Shown one piece after another: positions 32,274 through 40,566 of a DNA stretch of 64,000 nucleotides. The translations under genes were made by a program, and so were the position numbers. Position 1 is the first letter of the stretch. Each line of letters opens with the position of its first letter. The DNA is from Pelatocladus maniniholoensis HA4357-MV3. Its GTDB lineage: Bacteria > Cyanobacteriota > Cyanobacteriia > Cyanobacteriales > Nostocaceae. Location of the stretch: contig JAHHHW010000055.1 of the NCBI GenBank assembly GCA_019359115.1, positions 1 to 64,000 of the forward strand. Reading direction: 5' to 3'. Below the pieces are notes generated by a model. That model had not been told where the DNA came from. It was given only the letters and a program-made list of their open reading frames with translations, and did no database searches.

Positions 32274-32600
32274 ATGAGTATAGGCAGAGCCATTCTTTTA
32301 ATTGCTCTGGTTTTTCCAGGCTTAATGGTAGTAGCAACATCGATCTACGCGTACAATACTGATTATGCAACGATGGAAAGAACCGAAAGGTATGTCGAAC
32401 AATTAGCAAGGCAAAGAAGGGGAAATGCAAATGATAGACAATTAGAATTAGCCTATCATCGGAGTATGGTTCATCGCATGAACGCTTTTACCAATGGTAC
32501 TTGGGGTTTTATCGGCGCGACGATCGCAGCCATTGGTATACATGGATTAGCAATTACCAAAGAGGAATCTATTCAAGACCAAAAAAGATCAGGTAATTAG
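32274..32600 (+). CDS. Small two-span membrane protein
   Basis: The 108-residue protein has hydrophobic segments at about 5-27 (ILLIALVFPGLMVVATSIY) and 76-97 (GFIGATIAAIGIHGLA). A charged middle (ERTERYVEQLARQRRGNAND) lies between them. It appears to be a conserved cyanobacterial membrane protein of unknown function. GAGG precedes the ATG by five bases. Its promoter must lie in or next to the adjacent MITE. Confidence 0.7.
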   Translation: MSIGRAILLIALVFPGLMVVATSIYAYNTDYATMERTERYVEQLARQRRGNANDRQLELAYHRSMVHRMNAFTNGTWGFIGATIAAIGIHGLAITKEESIQDQKRSGN

Positions 32601-32628
32601 TATTTGTAGTTGGTGGTTGGTAGTTGCA

Positions 32629-33951
32629 CTAACCACTAACCATTAACTTTATAAAACTTTTGAGGTCAGACAAGGCGCGATCGCGATAACGTCCGTATCG
32701 CTCTTGTTTATTTTTGATTTTTTCTCCTAATTCGGGCAAAATACCAAAGTTGGGTGGCATGGGTTGAAAATGTTTAGGTGAAGCTGAACTGATAAACTCA
32801 AACAGCGCCCCCATCATTGTTGTTGGTGGTAGGGTTAAGGCTTCTTTTCCTAACGCGATACGTGCGGCGTTTGTACCAGCTAACCATCCATCAGCAGCAG
32901 CAGCAGTGTAGCCTTCAGTACCAATTAACTGTCCAGCACCCAATAAAGTTGGACGATTTTTGAATTGTAAGCTAGATAGCATCAGCTGGGGAGCATTAAT
33001 AAAGGTGTTACGGTGCATGACCCCCAACCGTACAAATTCGGCATTTTCTAAGCCGGGAATCATGCGAAAGACACGTTTTTGTTCACCCCAGCGCAGGTTA
33101 GTTTGGAATCCAACCATATTCCAAAGTTGTCCGGCTTTGTCTTCTTGTCGTAGTTGCACTACAGCATAGGATCGTTCACCTGTGCGAGTATCTGACAATC
33201 CTACTGGCTTTAAAGGCCCGTAGCGCATTGTATCTTCTCCTCGGTGTGCCTGTTCTTCAATGGGCAGACAAGCTTCAAAAAATTTCGCTGTTTCTCGCTC
33301 AAAGTCCTTTAATTCTGTTTGTTCGGCGTTACGCAGTTCTTGCCAAAACTGGAGATATTGCTCTTTGTTCATCGGACAGTTGAGATAAGCTGCTTCGCCT
33401 TTGTCGTAGCGAGAGGCGAGAAAAGCGATGTCATGGTTGATGGTTTCACCCACAACAATCGGACTCGCAGCATCAAAAAAGCTGAGATATTCCATCCCCG
33501 TGAAGCGGCGCAAGTCTTCGGCTAAGTCGGGACTGGTTAAAGGGCCTGTTGCTAAAACAACAATTCCTTCCGGGATAGCACGTAGTTCTTCCCGACGCAA
33601 CTCAATTAAAGGATGTTGAGCAAGAGTTTGTGTCAAATCTTGGCTAAATTGTCCCCGATCAACTGCTAGCGCCCCTCCAGCAGGAACTTGGTGTTCATCA
33701 GCTTTGCTAATTACAATCGATTTTAATTGTCGTAGTTCTTCATGTAATAAACCAGTCGCGCGATCGCTTGCCATTGCGCCAAAAGAATTGCTACAAACTA
33801 ATTCCGCTAAGTGTTCCGTGTGGTGAGCAGGACTAAAGCGTTGCGGACGCATTTCATACAAAATTACTGGTATTCCCGCTTGGGCGATTTGCCAAGCTGC
33901 TTCCGTTCCAGCGAGTCCACCTCCTATGACTGTGATCGGTTGCTTTTCCAT
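32629..33951 (-). CDS. trmFO: tRNA m5U54 methyltransferase, folate-dependent
   Basis: From the ATG at 33951 the product has 440 residues. The FAD-binding motif [14 protein letters not shown] is at the N-terminus, followed by [25 protein letters not shown]. The later motifs [10 protein letters not shown] and [19 protein letters not shown] are typical of TrmFO. It uses methylenetetrahydrofolate and FADH2 to methylate U54 of the tRNA T-loop. I preferred the internal ATG to the frame's longer start at 34014 because the flavin motif should lie near the N-terminus. Confidence 0.95.
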   Translation of the reverse strand: MEKQPITVIGGGLAGTEAAWQIAQAGIPVILYEMRPQRFSPAHHTEHLAELVCSNSFGAMASDRATGLLHEELRQLKSIVISKADEHQVPAGGALAVDRGQFSQDLTQTLAQHPLIELRREELRAIPEGIVVLATGPLTSPDLAEDLRRFTGMEYLSFFDAASPIVVGETINHDIAFLASRYDKGEAAYLNCPMNKEQYLQFWQELRNAEQTELKDFERETAKFFEACLPIEEQAHRGEDTMRYGPLKPVGLSDTRTGERSYAVVQLRQEDKAGQLWNMVGFQTNLRWGEQKRVFRMIPGLENAEFVRLGVMHRNTFINAPQLMLSSLQFKNRPTLLGAGQLIGTEGYTAAAADGWLAGTNAARIALGKEALTLPPTTMMGALFEFISSASPKHFQPMPPNFGILPELGEKIKNKQERYGRYRDRALSDLKSFIKLMVSG

Positions 33952-34297
33952 AGTTAAATTTTTGAATTCTAGTTTCGTTAAAGATAATTTACTGGGAATT
34001 TTGTATATCAACAATCATAGATGATTCGCTGTCATCAGGTAGGCGTGATGGCTATCTTGTCTATTTAATTAACATTGATAAAATTTAGTGCGTCACCTTG
34101 AAAACTTTTTAATATTTGTATAATTTACAACTAAACATACCGTGTCAGTGTATGTCTATCAAATATTTGTGTAAACTAGCAAATACAGTTGATACGAGTG
34201 TGATTCATAGTTGGATCAGTGCGATCGCACTGAGGAAGTATTCATCTAAAATATAATTAGGATTGAATTTAGTATTTAATTTGGTGCTGAAGCTCCT
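33952..34297. other. Divergent gap between trmFO and the toxin-antitoxin genes
   Basis: AT-rich upstream region of both trmFO and the antitoxin. It contains the palindrome TCAGTGCGATCGCACTGA (34216-34233), about 65 bases before the antitoxin ATG. Confidence 0.5.
34216..34233. promoter_or_regulatory. 18-bp palindrome, possible antitoxin operator
   Basis: TCAGTGCGATCGCACTGA is a perfect palindrome centred on a HIP1 site. Type II antitoxins usually bind such sites in their own promoter; alternatively it is only an extended HIP1. Confidence 0.4.
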
Positions 34298-34648
34298 ATG
34301 ATCAACCTAGAGAATATTCACTCGCTCACAGATTTCAAGCGCAATGTCAAACAGTTTCTAGAACGTATCAAAGCAACGAAATCTCCCCTCATTCTGACTG
34401 TTAATGGTAAAGCAGAAATTGTTGTCCAGGATGCTAGTGCATTTCAAGAAATGACAGATAGGCTTCAACATGTAGAAGAAGAACTACGAAAGCTAAAGCT
34501 AGAAGCGTTGCAGCGTGATATTGCGATTGGAGCCGAGCAACTGAAGAATGGTCAGTACACCGAATATGATGATGAGTCGTTACCTAGTTTGCTGGAAACC
34601 ATCAAAGCACGAGGACAGCGCCAGCTGCTTCAGGAACAATCAGAATGA
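34298..34648 (+). CDS. Antitoxin of the Phd/YefM family
   Basis: The 116-residue protein begins MINLENIHSLTDFKRNVKQF, with LILTVNGKAEIVVQDASAFQ (about 28-47), the fold that binds DNA as a dimer and sequesters the toxin by its C-terminal helix. The C-terminal half (EELRKLKLEALQRDIAIG) is a toxin-binding helix. It overlaps the toxin gene by four bases, the usual arrangement of a type II module. Confidence 0.9.
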   Translation: MINLENIHSLTDFKRNVKQFLERIKATKSPLILTVNGKAEIVVQDASAFQEMTDRLQHVEEELRKLKLEALQRDIAIGAEQLKNGQYTEYDDESLPSLLETIKARGQRQLLQEQSE

Positions 34649-34935
34649 ATCGCTACAGACTTTCTCAACAAGCCGAACAAGACTTGGAAGATATTTGGAT
34701 TTACCTCGCTCAACAAAATCAACTTGCAGCCGATAAACAGATTGCTCAAATTCTTGACCGCTTTCCCATGCTGGCCCAATTCCCTGATATGGGTATAAAG
34801 CGAGATGATTTGCTAGAGGGACTCAGAAACTTTCCTGTCAAACCCTACATTGTGTTTTATACAAAAATTTCTGACAGCATAGAAATTGTGAGAATATTGC
34901 ATAAATCAAGAAATATTGAAAGTCAGTTTTCCTAG
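34645..34935 (+). CDS. ParE/RelE-family toxin
   Basis: The 96-residue protein starts MNRYRLSQQAEQDLEDIWIY with the ParE/RelE fold and contains GLRNFPVKPYIVFYTKIS. Both RelE-type mRNA interferases and ParE-type gyrase poisons have this fold; 'QDLEDIWIYLA' is more ParE-like. It overlaps the antitoxin gene (ATGA), so it is translated in a coupled way. Confidence 0.9.
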   Translation: MNRYRLSQQAEQDLEDIWIYLAQQNQLAADKQIAQILDRFPMLAQFPDMGIKRDDLLEGLRNFPVKPYIVFYTKISDSIEIVRILHKSRNIESQFS

Positions 34936-34967
34936 TCTTTAGTATTTATTCTTGACATATTTATTCT

Positions 34968-35639
34968 CTATTGTGCATGATTGGCACGAGCAATTTCACG
35001 TTGTCTTAACTTCATCAGAACCCGCTTAAATTGTTCAAAATCTTCTTGGCTCAATTCTGTTTTTTGCCATGCTGGACGTTGCATTAAGCGTTCAAACCAA
35101 TCATTTAAATTAGGATAATTACTAAAATTCATTCCTAATTTAGGAAATAAAGATATATCTGTACCGAGAACAATATCTGCCAAGCTTAACTGCTCACCAC
35201 CAAAAAAAGAGTTATTACCTAGAGTTGTCATCAAAAATTTGAATACAGTATCTAGATGCTGCTTTGCTTGGATAAATTTTGGTGAATCTTCTGTTTCAAA
35301 AATTAAAGCAACCATTTTTGGCAATAGTTCATTTGTAGATACCATTTGCACCATTCTGACAGTTGCTACTGCTTCAGCATTTTTTGGTAATAATCTCGGT
35401 TGAGGATATTTTGTTTCTAAATAATCTAAAATAGCCAGTGATTCTAACATCCGAAAATTATCATCAACGATAACAGGAATGTGATGAAATGGATTTAGTT
35501 CTAAATAATCTGGTTGTAATTGATCACCATCTAATTTCATTAAAATTGGCTCAAAAGCGATTTCTTTTTCTAGCAGAGTTCGCCATACACGACGAGCCAT
35601 TGGCGATCGCGGATTATAGTAAAATTTGAGCATGTTCAT
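34968..35639 (-). CDS. Glutathione S-transferase family protein
   Basis: The 223-residue protein has the N-terminal thioredoxin-like domain (LKFYYNPRSPMARRVWRTLLEKEIAFEPI) with ESLAILDYLETKYPQPRLLP at the glutathione-binding site. A helical C-terminal domain follows (ADIVLGTDISLFPKLG). Likely role: conjugation or reduction of a reactive compound. A TetR gene lies 88 bases upstream on the same strand, and a palindromic site lies just before this start, so repression by that regulator is likely. Confidence 0.88.
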   Translation of the reverse strand: MNMLKFYYNPRSPMARRVWRTLLEKEIAFEPILMKLDGDQLQPDYLELNPFHHIPVIVDDNFRMLESLAILDYLETKYPQPRLLPKNAEAVATVRMVQMVSTNELLPKMVALIFETEDSPKFIQAKQHLDTVFKFLMTTLGNNSFFGGEQLSLADIVLGTDISLFPKLGMNFSNYPNLNDWFERLMQRPAWQKTELSQEDFEQFKRVLMKLRQREIARANHAQ

Positions 35640-35672
35640 TTCCTCCTATAAAAGATATAGCAATATAGCTTA

Positions 35673-35686
35673 AGACCGTCCGGTCT
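35673..35686. promoter_or_regulatory. Palindrome AGACCGTCCGGTCT before the GST gene
   Basis: AGACC-N4-GGTCT is symmetric. A similar site AGACC-N4-AGTCT lies before the TetR gene itself (36333-36346). It is probably the TetR operator. Confidence 0.6.
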
Positions 35687-35727
35687 GCAAAAATACAAAA
35701 AAATATATTTGATAAATTCAAAACAAC

Positions 35728-36321
35728 TTAAGTTTGTAAATTGTCGTTCATATAATCATTTAAATGTTTGATTGCTCTATCTAAATGAATCTCATCTCCG
35801 TATAATTTACTCATCATTACGGCTCCTTCGAGCATGGCAATCATAATAGTTGCAAATTCATCAGCGTTAACCGTGGGACGCACCTCTCCTCTTTCAATTC
35901 CCTTTTCAATAATTAAACAAATCAGTTCGCGCCAAGAATCCATTGCTTGTTGAGCGCGTTTCCGTAACGCTGGATGTGTATCATCACTTTCAATCGCAGT
36001 GTTCAACAATGGACATCCTCCCTTGATGGGTGAATGGTTTATGTATCTGTGAAATACACCCATGATTGCTTGCAAACGCTCGATCGCATGATGCTTACTT
36101 CGCCAAGCATCTCTGTAAAGCTTTTTAATTTGAGCGATCGCATAATCAAAAGCCTGTAGCGCTAATTCATCTTTGCTGCTGAAATGATTATATATACCTC
36201 CTTTTTGCAAACCTGTTACCCGCATTATGTCTGATATAGACGAACCAGCATACCCCTGTTGATTAAACAGTTCGGCTGCTTGTTGGAGAATTTTTGCTTT
36301 TGTTTCTTCGCCTTTAGACAT
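35728..36321 (-). CDS. TetR/AcrR-family transcriptional regulator
   Basis: The 197-residue protein has the N-terminal helix-turn-helix (AAELFNQQGYAGSSISDIMRV, TGLQKGGIYNHFSSKDELALQAF) and a ligand-binding C-terminal domain. It is likely a repressor that responds to an electrophile or other small molecule. The gene precedes GST on the same strand, and similar palindromes stand before both. The start is the ATG at 36321. Confidence 0.92.
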   Translation of the reverse strand: MSKGEETKAKILQQAAELFNQQGYAGSSISDIMRVTGLQKGGIYNHFSSKDELALQAFDYAIAQIKKLYRDAWRSKHHAIERLQAIMGVFHRYINHSPIKGGCPLLNTAIESDDTHPALRKRAQQAMDSWRELICLIIEKGIERGEVRPTVNADEFATIMIAMLEGAVMMSKLYGDEIHLDRAIKHLNDYMNDNLQT

Positions 36322-36331
36322 TAAATATTTT

Positions 36332-36347
36332 CAGACCCATTAGTCTG
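36332..36347. promoter_or_regulatory. Palindrome CAGACCCATTAGTCTG before the TetR gene
   Basis: CAGAC-N6-GTCTG, 11 bases upstream of the start, matches the site before GST (AGACC-N4-RGTCT). It is the likely autoregulatory operator. Confidence 0.6.
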
Positions 36348-36486
36348 ATTAAAAATAGCATGATAAATGATTTTCGGTCAAGCATTGTTTCATAGAGGCG
36401 TTAAAGATATACGCCTCTAATTTATTTGTACCGACTTACTTAGACTACTATAAGTAAGTTATACTATTAGTTGGTAAACTGACTAT

Positions 36487-36714
36487 ATGCCTGTAAAGAT
36501 CAAACTCAAACAGCTAAGAGAAGACAAAGGCTTGTCTCAGAATGCGTTAGCACGACAGCTAGAGATGTCACTTGCGAATATTCAAAAAATCGAATACGGC
36601 AAAGCAAAATCTATTCCGCTTGATACCTTAGAGAAAATTTGCCTGGCGCTCGATTGTGAAATAGGTGATTTATTAGTAATTGTTAAATCACCACTTAGCC
36701 AAGACGAGCATTAA
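36487..36714 (+). CDS. XRE-family helix-turn-helix protein
   Basis: The 75-residue protein is essentially one Xre/Cro DNA-binding domain: LREDKGLSQNALARQLEMSL, ANIQKIEYGKAKSIPLDTLEKICLALDCEIGDLL. Small solitary proteins of this kind may regulate a nearby gene or be left from a phage or toxin-antitoxin module. It stands alone here. Confidence 0.88.
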   Translation: MPVKIKLKQLREDKGLSQNALARQLEMSLANIQKIEYGKAKSIPLDTLEKICLALDCEIGDLLVIVKSPLSQDEH

Positions 36715-36794
36715 AGCTTTATGTCATACTTTTCTGACATTTCATTAATCGTTATACGTGAATAATGAAGATATTAGACATATTAAAATATATG

Positions 36795-36850
36795 GAGGGT
36801 TTTACCTCTCGACATAAAATCAGCATAAAACCCTCAATTTTTGCGGTATT
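36795..36850 (+). terminator. Possible terminator after the XRE gene
   Basis: GAGGGTTTTA (36795-36804) and TAAAACCCTC (36836-36845) are perfect inverted repeats, followed by AATTTTT. The loop is long (31 bases). Confidence 0.5.
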
Positions 36851-37072
36851 ATCCCACTTAGCAATAAATTGATTGCTTATCTCATCGCTGATGTTCGTTA
36901 ATACGTAATGAAATCAAAATAGAACGCCACAGGCAATCACGCCCAAAACGAAGGGATGAAAAATCGACCATTATGCAAAACGATAAACACAGATTAGATA
37001 AGGGACAGTTATATTTCCAATCCCCAATCTCTAATTTTTAATTTTTGATTTTTAATTTTTAATTGTTTTCTC

Positions 37073-37100
37073 CCCCTGTTTCCCTGACAACAGGGGTTTT
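37073..37100 (+). terminator. Intrinsic terminator-like hairpin before hup
   Basis: CCCCTGTT (37073-37080) pairs with AACAGGGG (37089-37096), followed by TTTT. It isolates the hup promoter region from upstream transcripts. Confidence 0.6.
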
Positions 37101-37382
37101 CGCTAAGTATTTCTTCCTACTTTTAGCAGTGTTTTTAGTGAAACAAACGCTTTTTTCCCAGAACAAATCCTGAAATCCATATAAATTAATGGTTTCATCT
37201 ATCCACTTCTGGCTTGAACACTTTAGAATGATTCATTGAAAAGTTGAGCCTATGAGAGTTACAGGAATTTTAAGCAAAAATACTCTTACAGGTCGCTTTT
37301 GTAAATCTCAAAACAGGGATTTAGGTAGAGATGCGTCAAATGCATCTGTACGAAATCTCAAGTAAACCTCAAGGAGTTTGAC

Positions 37383-37667
37383 ATGAATAAAGGTGAATTA
37401 GTTGATGCAGTATCTGAAAAGGCTAGCGTGACCAAAAAACAAGCGGATGCTGTCTTGACTGCTGCTTTGGAAACTATCATTGAAGCAGTTTCCTCTGGCG
37501 ATAAAGTGACCCTAGTAGGATTTGGTTCTTTTGAATCACGGGAACGCAAAGCCCGCGAAGGACGTAACCCCAAAACCAACGAAAAGATGGAAATTCCTGC
37601 GACAAAGGTTCCTGCCTTCTCGGCAGGTAAGCTGTTTAGAGAGAAAGTTGCACCCCCAAAATCTTAG
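37383..37667 (+). CDS. hup: HU-family nucleoid protein
   Basis: The 94-residue protein starts MNKGELVDAVSEKASVTKKQ and contains VTLVGFGSFESRERKAREGRNPKTNEKMEIPATKVPAFSAGK-type DNA-binding arms with the conserved Pro and Arg residues (the NPKTN loop). It binds DNA with little sequence preference and organises the nucleoid. A strong AAGGAG lies six bases before the ATG. The length is normal. Confidence 0.96.
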   Translation: MNKGELVDAVSEKASVTKKQADAVLTAALETIIEAVSSGDKVTLVGFGSFESRERKAREGRNPKTNEKMEIPATKVPAFSAGKLFREKVAPPKS

Positions 37668-37699
37668 TCAATGATGTTTTTGTAGGGAAATCTTTTTTG

Positions 37700-38794
37700 A
37701 TGCGGCAAATGGCACATGGGGGAAATTTAGCTTGGGCAGCAGCAATAGCTGGCTGTTCCCCTAGTGCTATTGTTGATTTTTCTGCCAGTATCAGTCCTTT
37801 GGGACCTCCAAGCAGTGCATTAGTTGCTATTGAGTCTCAACTGGTCAATCTTCGGCACTATCCAGAACCAGATTATTTTGAACTGAGGCTGGCTCTAAGT
37901 GAGTTTCATCAACTGCCGCCAGAGTGGATTCTGCCGGGTAACGGCTCGGCAGAATTACTAACTCTGGCGGGGAAGGAATTGGCAGAATTAGCCGCAACAG
38001 CTTTTATGACTCCAGCCTTTGGCGATTACAACCGATCGCTAGCGGCATACAACGCTAAAGTGCTGGAATTTCCTCTTTCCTCAGTCATTGATCAAGAGTC
38101 ATTTTTTGTGAGTGATTTGTCATCTATTCTTGACACAGAGCAAATCACACAGGACAAAGGACTTCTTCTCAATAACCCCCATAATCCAACAGGAAAGTTA
38201 TTCGCAAAACAAGCCATTCTGCCTTATCTAGAGAAATTTGCTTTAGTCGTGGTGGATGAAGCATTTATGGATTTTCTACCTCCAGATCAGCAACAAAGCA
38301 TAATTGGAGAAGTAGAAAAATACCCCAATTTAGTCATTTTGCGATCGCTCACTAAGTTCTATAGTCTCCCTGGACTAAGGTTAGGTTATGCGATCGCTCA
38401 CCCTGATCGTTTGCGACGTTGGCAGTCTTGGCGCGACCCCTGGCCTGTCAACATTCTTGCTCAAGCCGCAGCAGTTGCTGTAGTTAGTGATCGAGACTTT
38501 CAGGAGCAAACTTGGACGTGGCTAGAACCAACACGAAACCATCTGTTTAAAGATTTAGCTCAAATTCCAGGTTTGCAACCCCTGCCCAGTGCTGCTAACT
38601 TTTTATTAGTGAAATCACAGTACTCTAGTCTGGAATTGCAGCAACAACTACTCAAGCATCATCGAATTTTTATTCGCGACTGCTTGAGTTTTCCTGAACT
38701 TGGCGATCGCTATTTCCGGGTTGCTGTCCGCTTATCCTCAGAAAATCAGCGTTTATTAGACGCGATCGCTTTAGTCAAAGGACAAACAACGTGA
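37700..38794 (+). CDS. cobD: L-threonine-O-3-phosphate decarboxylase
   Basis: The protein (364 residues from the ATG at 37700; a TTG one codon upstream and an ATG at 37709 are alternatives) begins with the CobD-like HGGNLAWAA and DFSASISPLGPP. It has the PLP features of fold-type I aminotransferases: LPGNGSAELLTL, LLNNPHNPTGKL, DEAFMDFLP and the PLP lysine in SLTKFYSLPGLRLGY. CobD makes aminopropanol phosphate for cobalamin. Histidinol-phosphate aminotransferase is the main alternative, but the start motif favours CobD. It overlaps the next gene by four bases (GTGA). Confidence 0.82.
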   Translation: MRQMAHGGNLAWAAAIAGCSPSAIVDFSASISPLGPPSSALVAIESQLVNLRHYPEPDYFELRLALSEFHQLPPEWILPGNGSAELLTLAGKELAELAATAFMTPAFGDYNRSLAAYNAKVLEFPLSSVIDQESFFVSDLSSILDTEQITQDKGLLLNNPHNPTGKLFAKQAILPYLEKFALVVVDEAFMDFLPPDQQQSIIGEVEKYPNLVILRSLTKFYSLPGLRLGYAIAHPDRLRRWQSWRDPWPVNILAQAAAVAVVSDRDFQEQTWTWLEPTRNHLFKDLAQIPGLQPLPSAANFLLVKSQYSSLELQQQLLKHHRIFIRDCLSFPELGDRYFRVAVRLSSENQRLLDAIALVKGQTT

Positions 38795-40341
38795 CTGTTG
38801 ACTACGATGTCGTAATTATTGGTGGTAGCTTTGCAGGGCGTTCTGCTGCCTTAATGGCCACCCAACTTAAAGCTAAAGTTGCTTTAGTAGAACCTAAAAT
38901 AGATTACGGATTTATTCATCACCAGGTTTTGAGCGAAGTCGGCAGACTTTCCCAAGGCTTAAGTTATGCTGCTCAATTGGGAATTGGTGTTTCCAAGCCT
39001 CCAGATATTTTTTATCCTACAGGTGTTTACAACGGCACAATTAATAGTTCAACGGAAAAAACAGAGGAATTTTCCCAGCAAGATCCTTTCACGAATATAT
39101 CTTTAGGAAAATCTCAAACATCTGTAGAGTGGTCAGAAGCATTACTTTATGCTCGTGGTATTAGTTCTAATTTAGAAGAACAAAATTCACCTGCTGTATT
39201 GGCAGCTCAAGGTGTTGATGTCATTATTGGCAAAGGGCAATTTCAAGCTTCACCAGATTTAGTATTTGTTGTTAATAATCGTTCACTACGCGCACGTATC
39301 TATTTATTAGCTAGTGGTTCAGTTCCTGTAATTCCAGATATTGAAGGTTTGCAAAAAACTGGTTTTCTTACTCTCTCGGAAATTTGGCAATCTCTGGCGA
39401 GTTCTACACCACCTAAGAATTGGGCAATTATTGGTGGTATTCCCCAAAGCATTGAGGTAGCACAAACTTTGGTGCGCTTGGGTTGCAGTGTCACATTAGT
39501 AACTCATCATCCTTCGATCATTCGTCATACTGATCCTGAAGTTGCTCAAATTCTCCAAGCACAGTTAGAAGCGGAAGGTGTGCATGTCCTGACAAACACA
39601 ACAGTCACTCAGGTACGGTTGATAGAAGATAAAAAATGGCTACAAGCAGGAAACAAAGCCATTGAAACCGATGAAATTTTAGTGGCGATCGCACAGCAAC
39701 CGAATATTGAATCCCTCAACTTAGCAGCTGTGGGTGTGAAATGGCGTCACCAGCACTTGGTAGTAAATGAAAAACTACAAACAACTAACCATCAAATTTA
39801 TGCCTGTGGTGATGTCATCGGTGGTTATGAATTTCCTCACATTGCTAATTATGAAGCAAGAATTGCCTTAAAAAATGCTTTGTTTTTACCTTTGTCTAAA
39901 GTTAATTATTATTGCGTTCCCTGGGGAGTATTTTCTCACCCAAGACTGGCACAAGTTGGTTGGACAGAGACACAAGCAAAACGCCAGTATGGTAAAAACG
40001 AAATTATCGTGTTACGACAGTATTTTAAAACCGTGACAGCAGCTCAAATTCAGCAAGAAATCACGGGTATTTGTAAATTAATTGTTCGACGTCATGGAGA
40101 AATTTTAGGGGCTGTGGTATTGGGAGTAACAGCAAATGAATTAATTAATATTATTGCTTTAGCGATCACTCAAAAAATTAAAATTAATCAGATAGCAAAT
40201 TTAGCTCCCATATTTCCCAGTTTTTCAGAAATTTTAGAACAAACCGCCAGACAGTGGCATCAGCAAAAATTACAAAATAATACAAAATTGCAAGATTTAT
40301 TAGAAAGTTTCTTCCACTTTCGGCGTGATTGGAAAATATGA
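38791..40341 (+). CDS. FAD/NAD(P) oxidoreductase, dihydrolipoamide dehydrogenase-like but lacking the redox cysteines
   Basis: The 516-residue flavoprotein has the FAD motif VVIIGGSFAGRSAALMATQL, the NAD site WAIIGGIPQSIEVAQTLVRLG and the FAD motif QIYACGDVIGG. The C-terminal dimerisation domain follows (about 375-510, VPWGVFSHPRLAQVGWTETQ). The active-site CxxxxC pair that follows the first motif in the family is missing: that region reads DYGFIHHQVLSEVGRLSQ. It is translated with cobD, so a link to cobalamin or to general redox is possible. The reaction is unknown. Confidence 0.75.
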   Translation: MTVDYDVVIIGGSFAGRSAALMATQLKAKVALVEPKIDYGFIHHQVLSEVGRLSQGLSYAAQLGIGVSKPPDIFYPTGVYNGTINSSTEKTEEFSQQDPFTNISLGKSQTSVEWSEALLYARGISSNLEEQNSPAVLAAQGVDVIIGKGQFQASPDLVFVVNNRSLRARIYLLASGSVPVIPDIEGLQKTGFLTLSEIWQSLASSTPPKNWAIIGGIPQSIEVAQTLVRLGCSVTLVTHHPSIIRHTDPEVAQILQAQLEAEGVHVLTNTTVTQVRLIEDKKWLQAGNKAIETDEILVAIAQQPNIESLNLAAVGVKWRHQHLVVNEKLQTTNHQIYACGDVIGGYEFPHIANYEARIALKNALFLPLSKVNYYCVPWGVFSHPRLAQVGWTETQAKRQYGKNEIIVLRQYFKTVTAAQIQQEITGICKLIVRRHGEILGAVVLGVTANELINIIALAITQKIKINQIANLAPIFPSFSEILEQTARQWHQQKLQNNTKLQDLLESFFHFRRDWKI

Positions 40342-40434
40342 GATCACTTAAGAACAATTTCATACAGGAATTAAGAGCTATTGACGAAAAAGATTTTTGA
40401 GGATTTATCATCCCTGAATTAGGTTATTTTGCGA

Positions 40435-40500
40435 GTCACAAAAGCTAGTTTACGAGTCGCAAAAGTTTAGTTTGCGAGTTGCAAAAGCTAGTTTACAATC
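40435..40500. repeat. Three tandem 21-22-bp repeats
   Basis: Units are GCGAGTCACAAAAGCTAGTTTA, then GAGTCGCAAAAGTTTAGTTT and GAGTTGCAAAAGCTAGTTTA. They share the ACTCG/CGAGT core with the array at 46671-46920. The array lies between a plus-strand gene end and the end of the DUF3685 gene. Confidence 0.6.
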
Positions 40501-40566
40501 ATCGGTAACTCTGATCAAAGCACCAATTTGTGAACACTAGACTGATAACTCACTAACAACTAACCA

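Larger units (their letters stand above)
36715..37382. other. Long gap between the XRE gene and hup
   Basis: It contains the two hairpins noted separately and a short tandem repeat AATTTTTAATTTTTGATTTT (37031-37062). A degenerate copy of the GTAGAGATGCGTC... palindrome is at 37325-37352. The hup promoter lies here but I cannot fix it. No coding frame is convincing. Confidence 0.45.
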
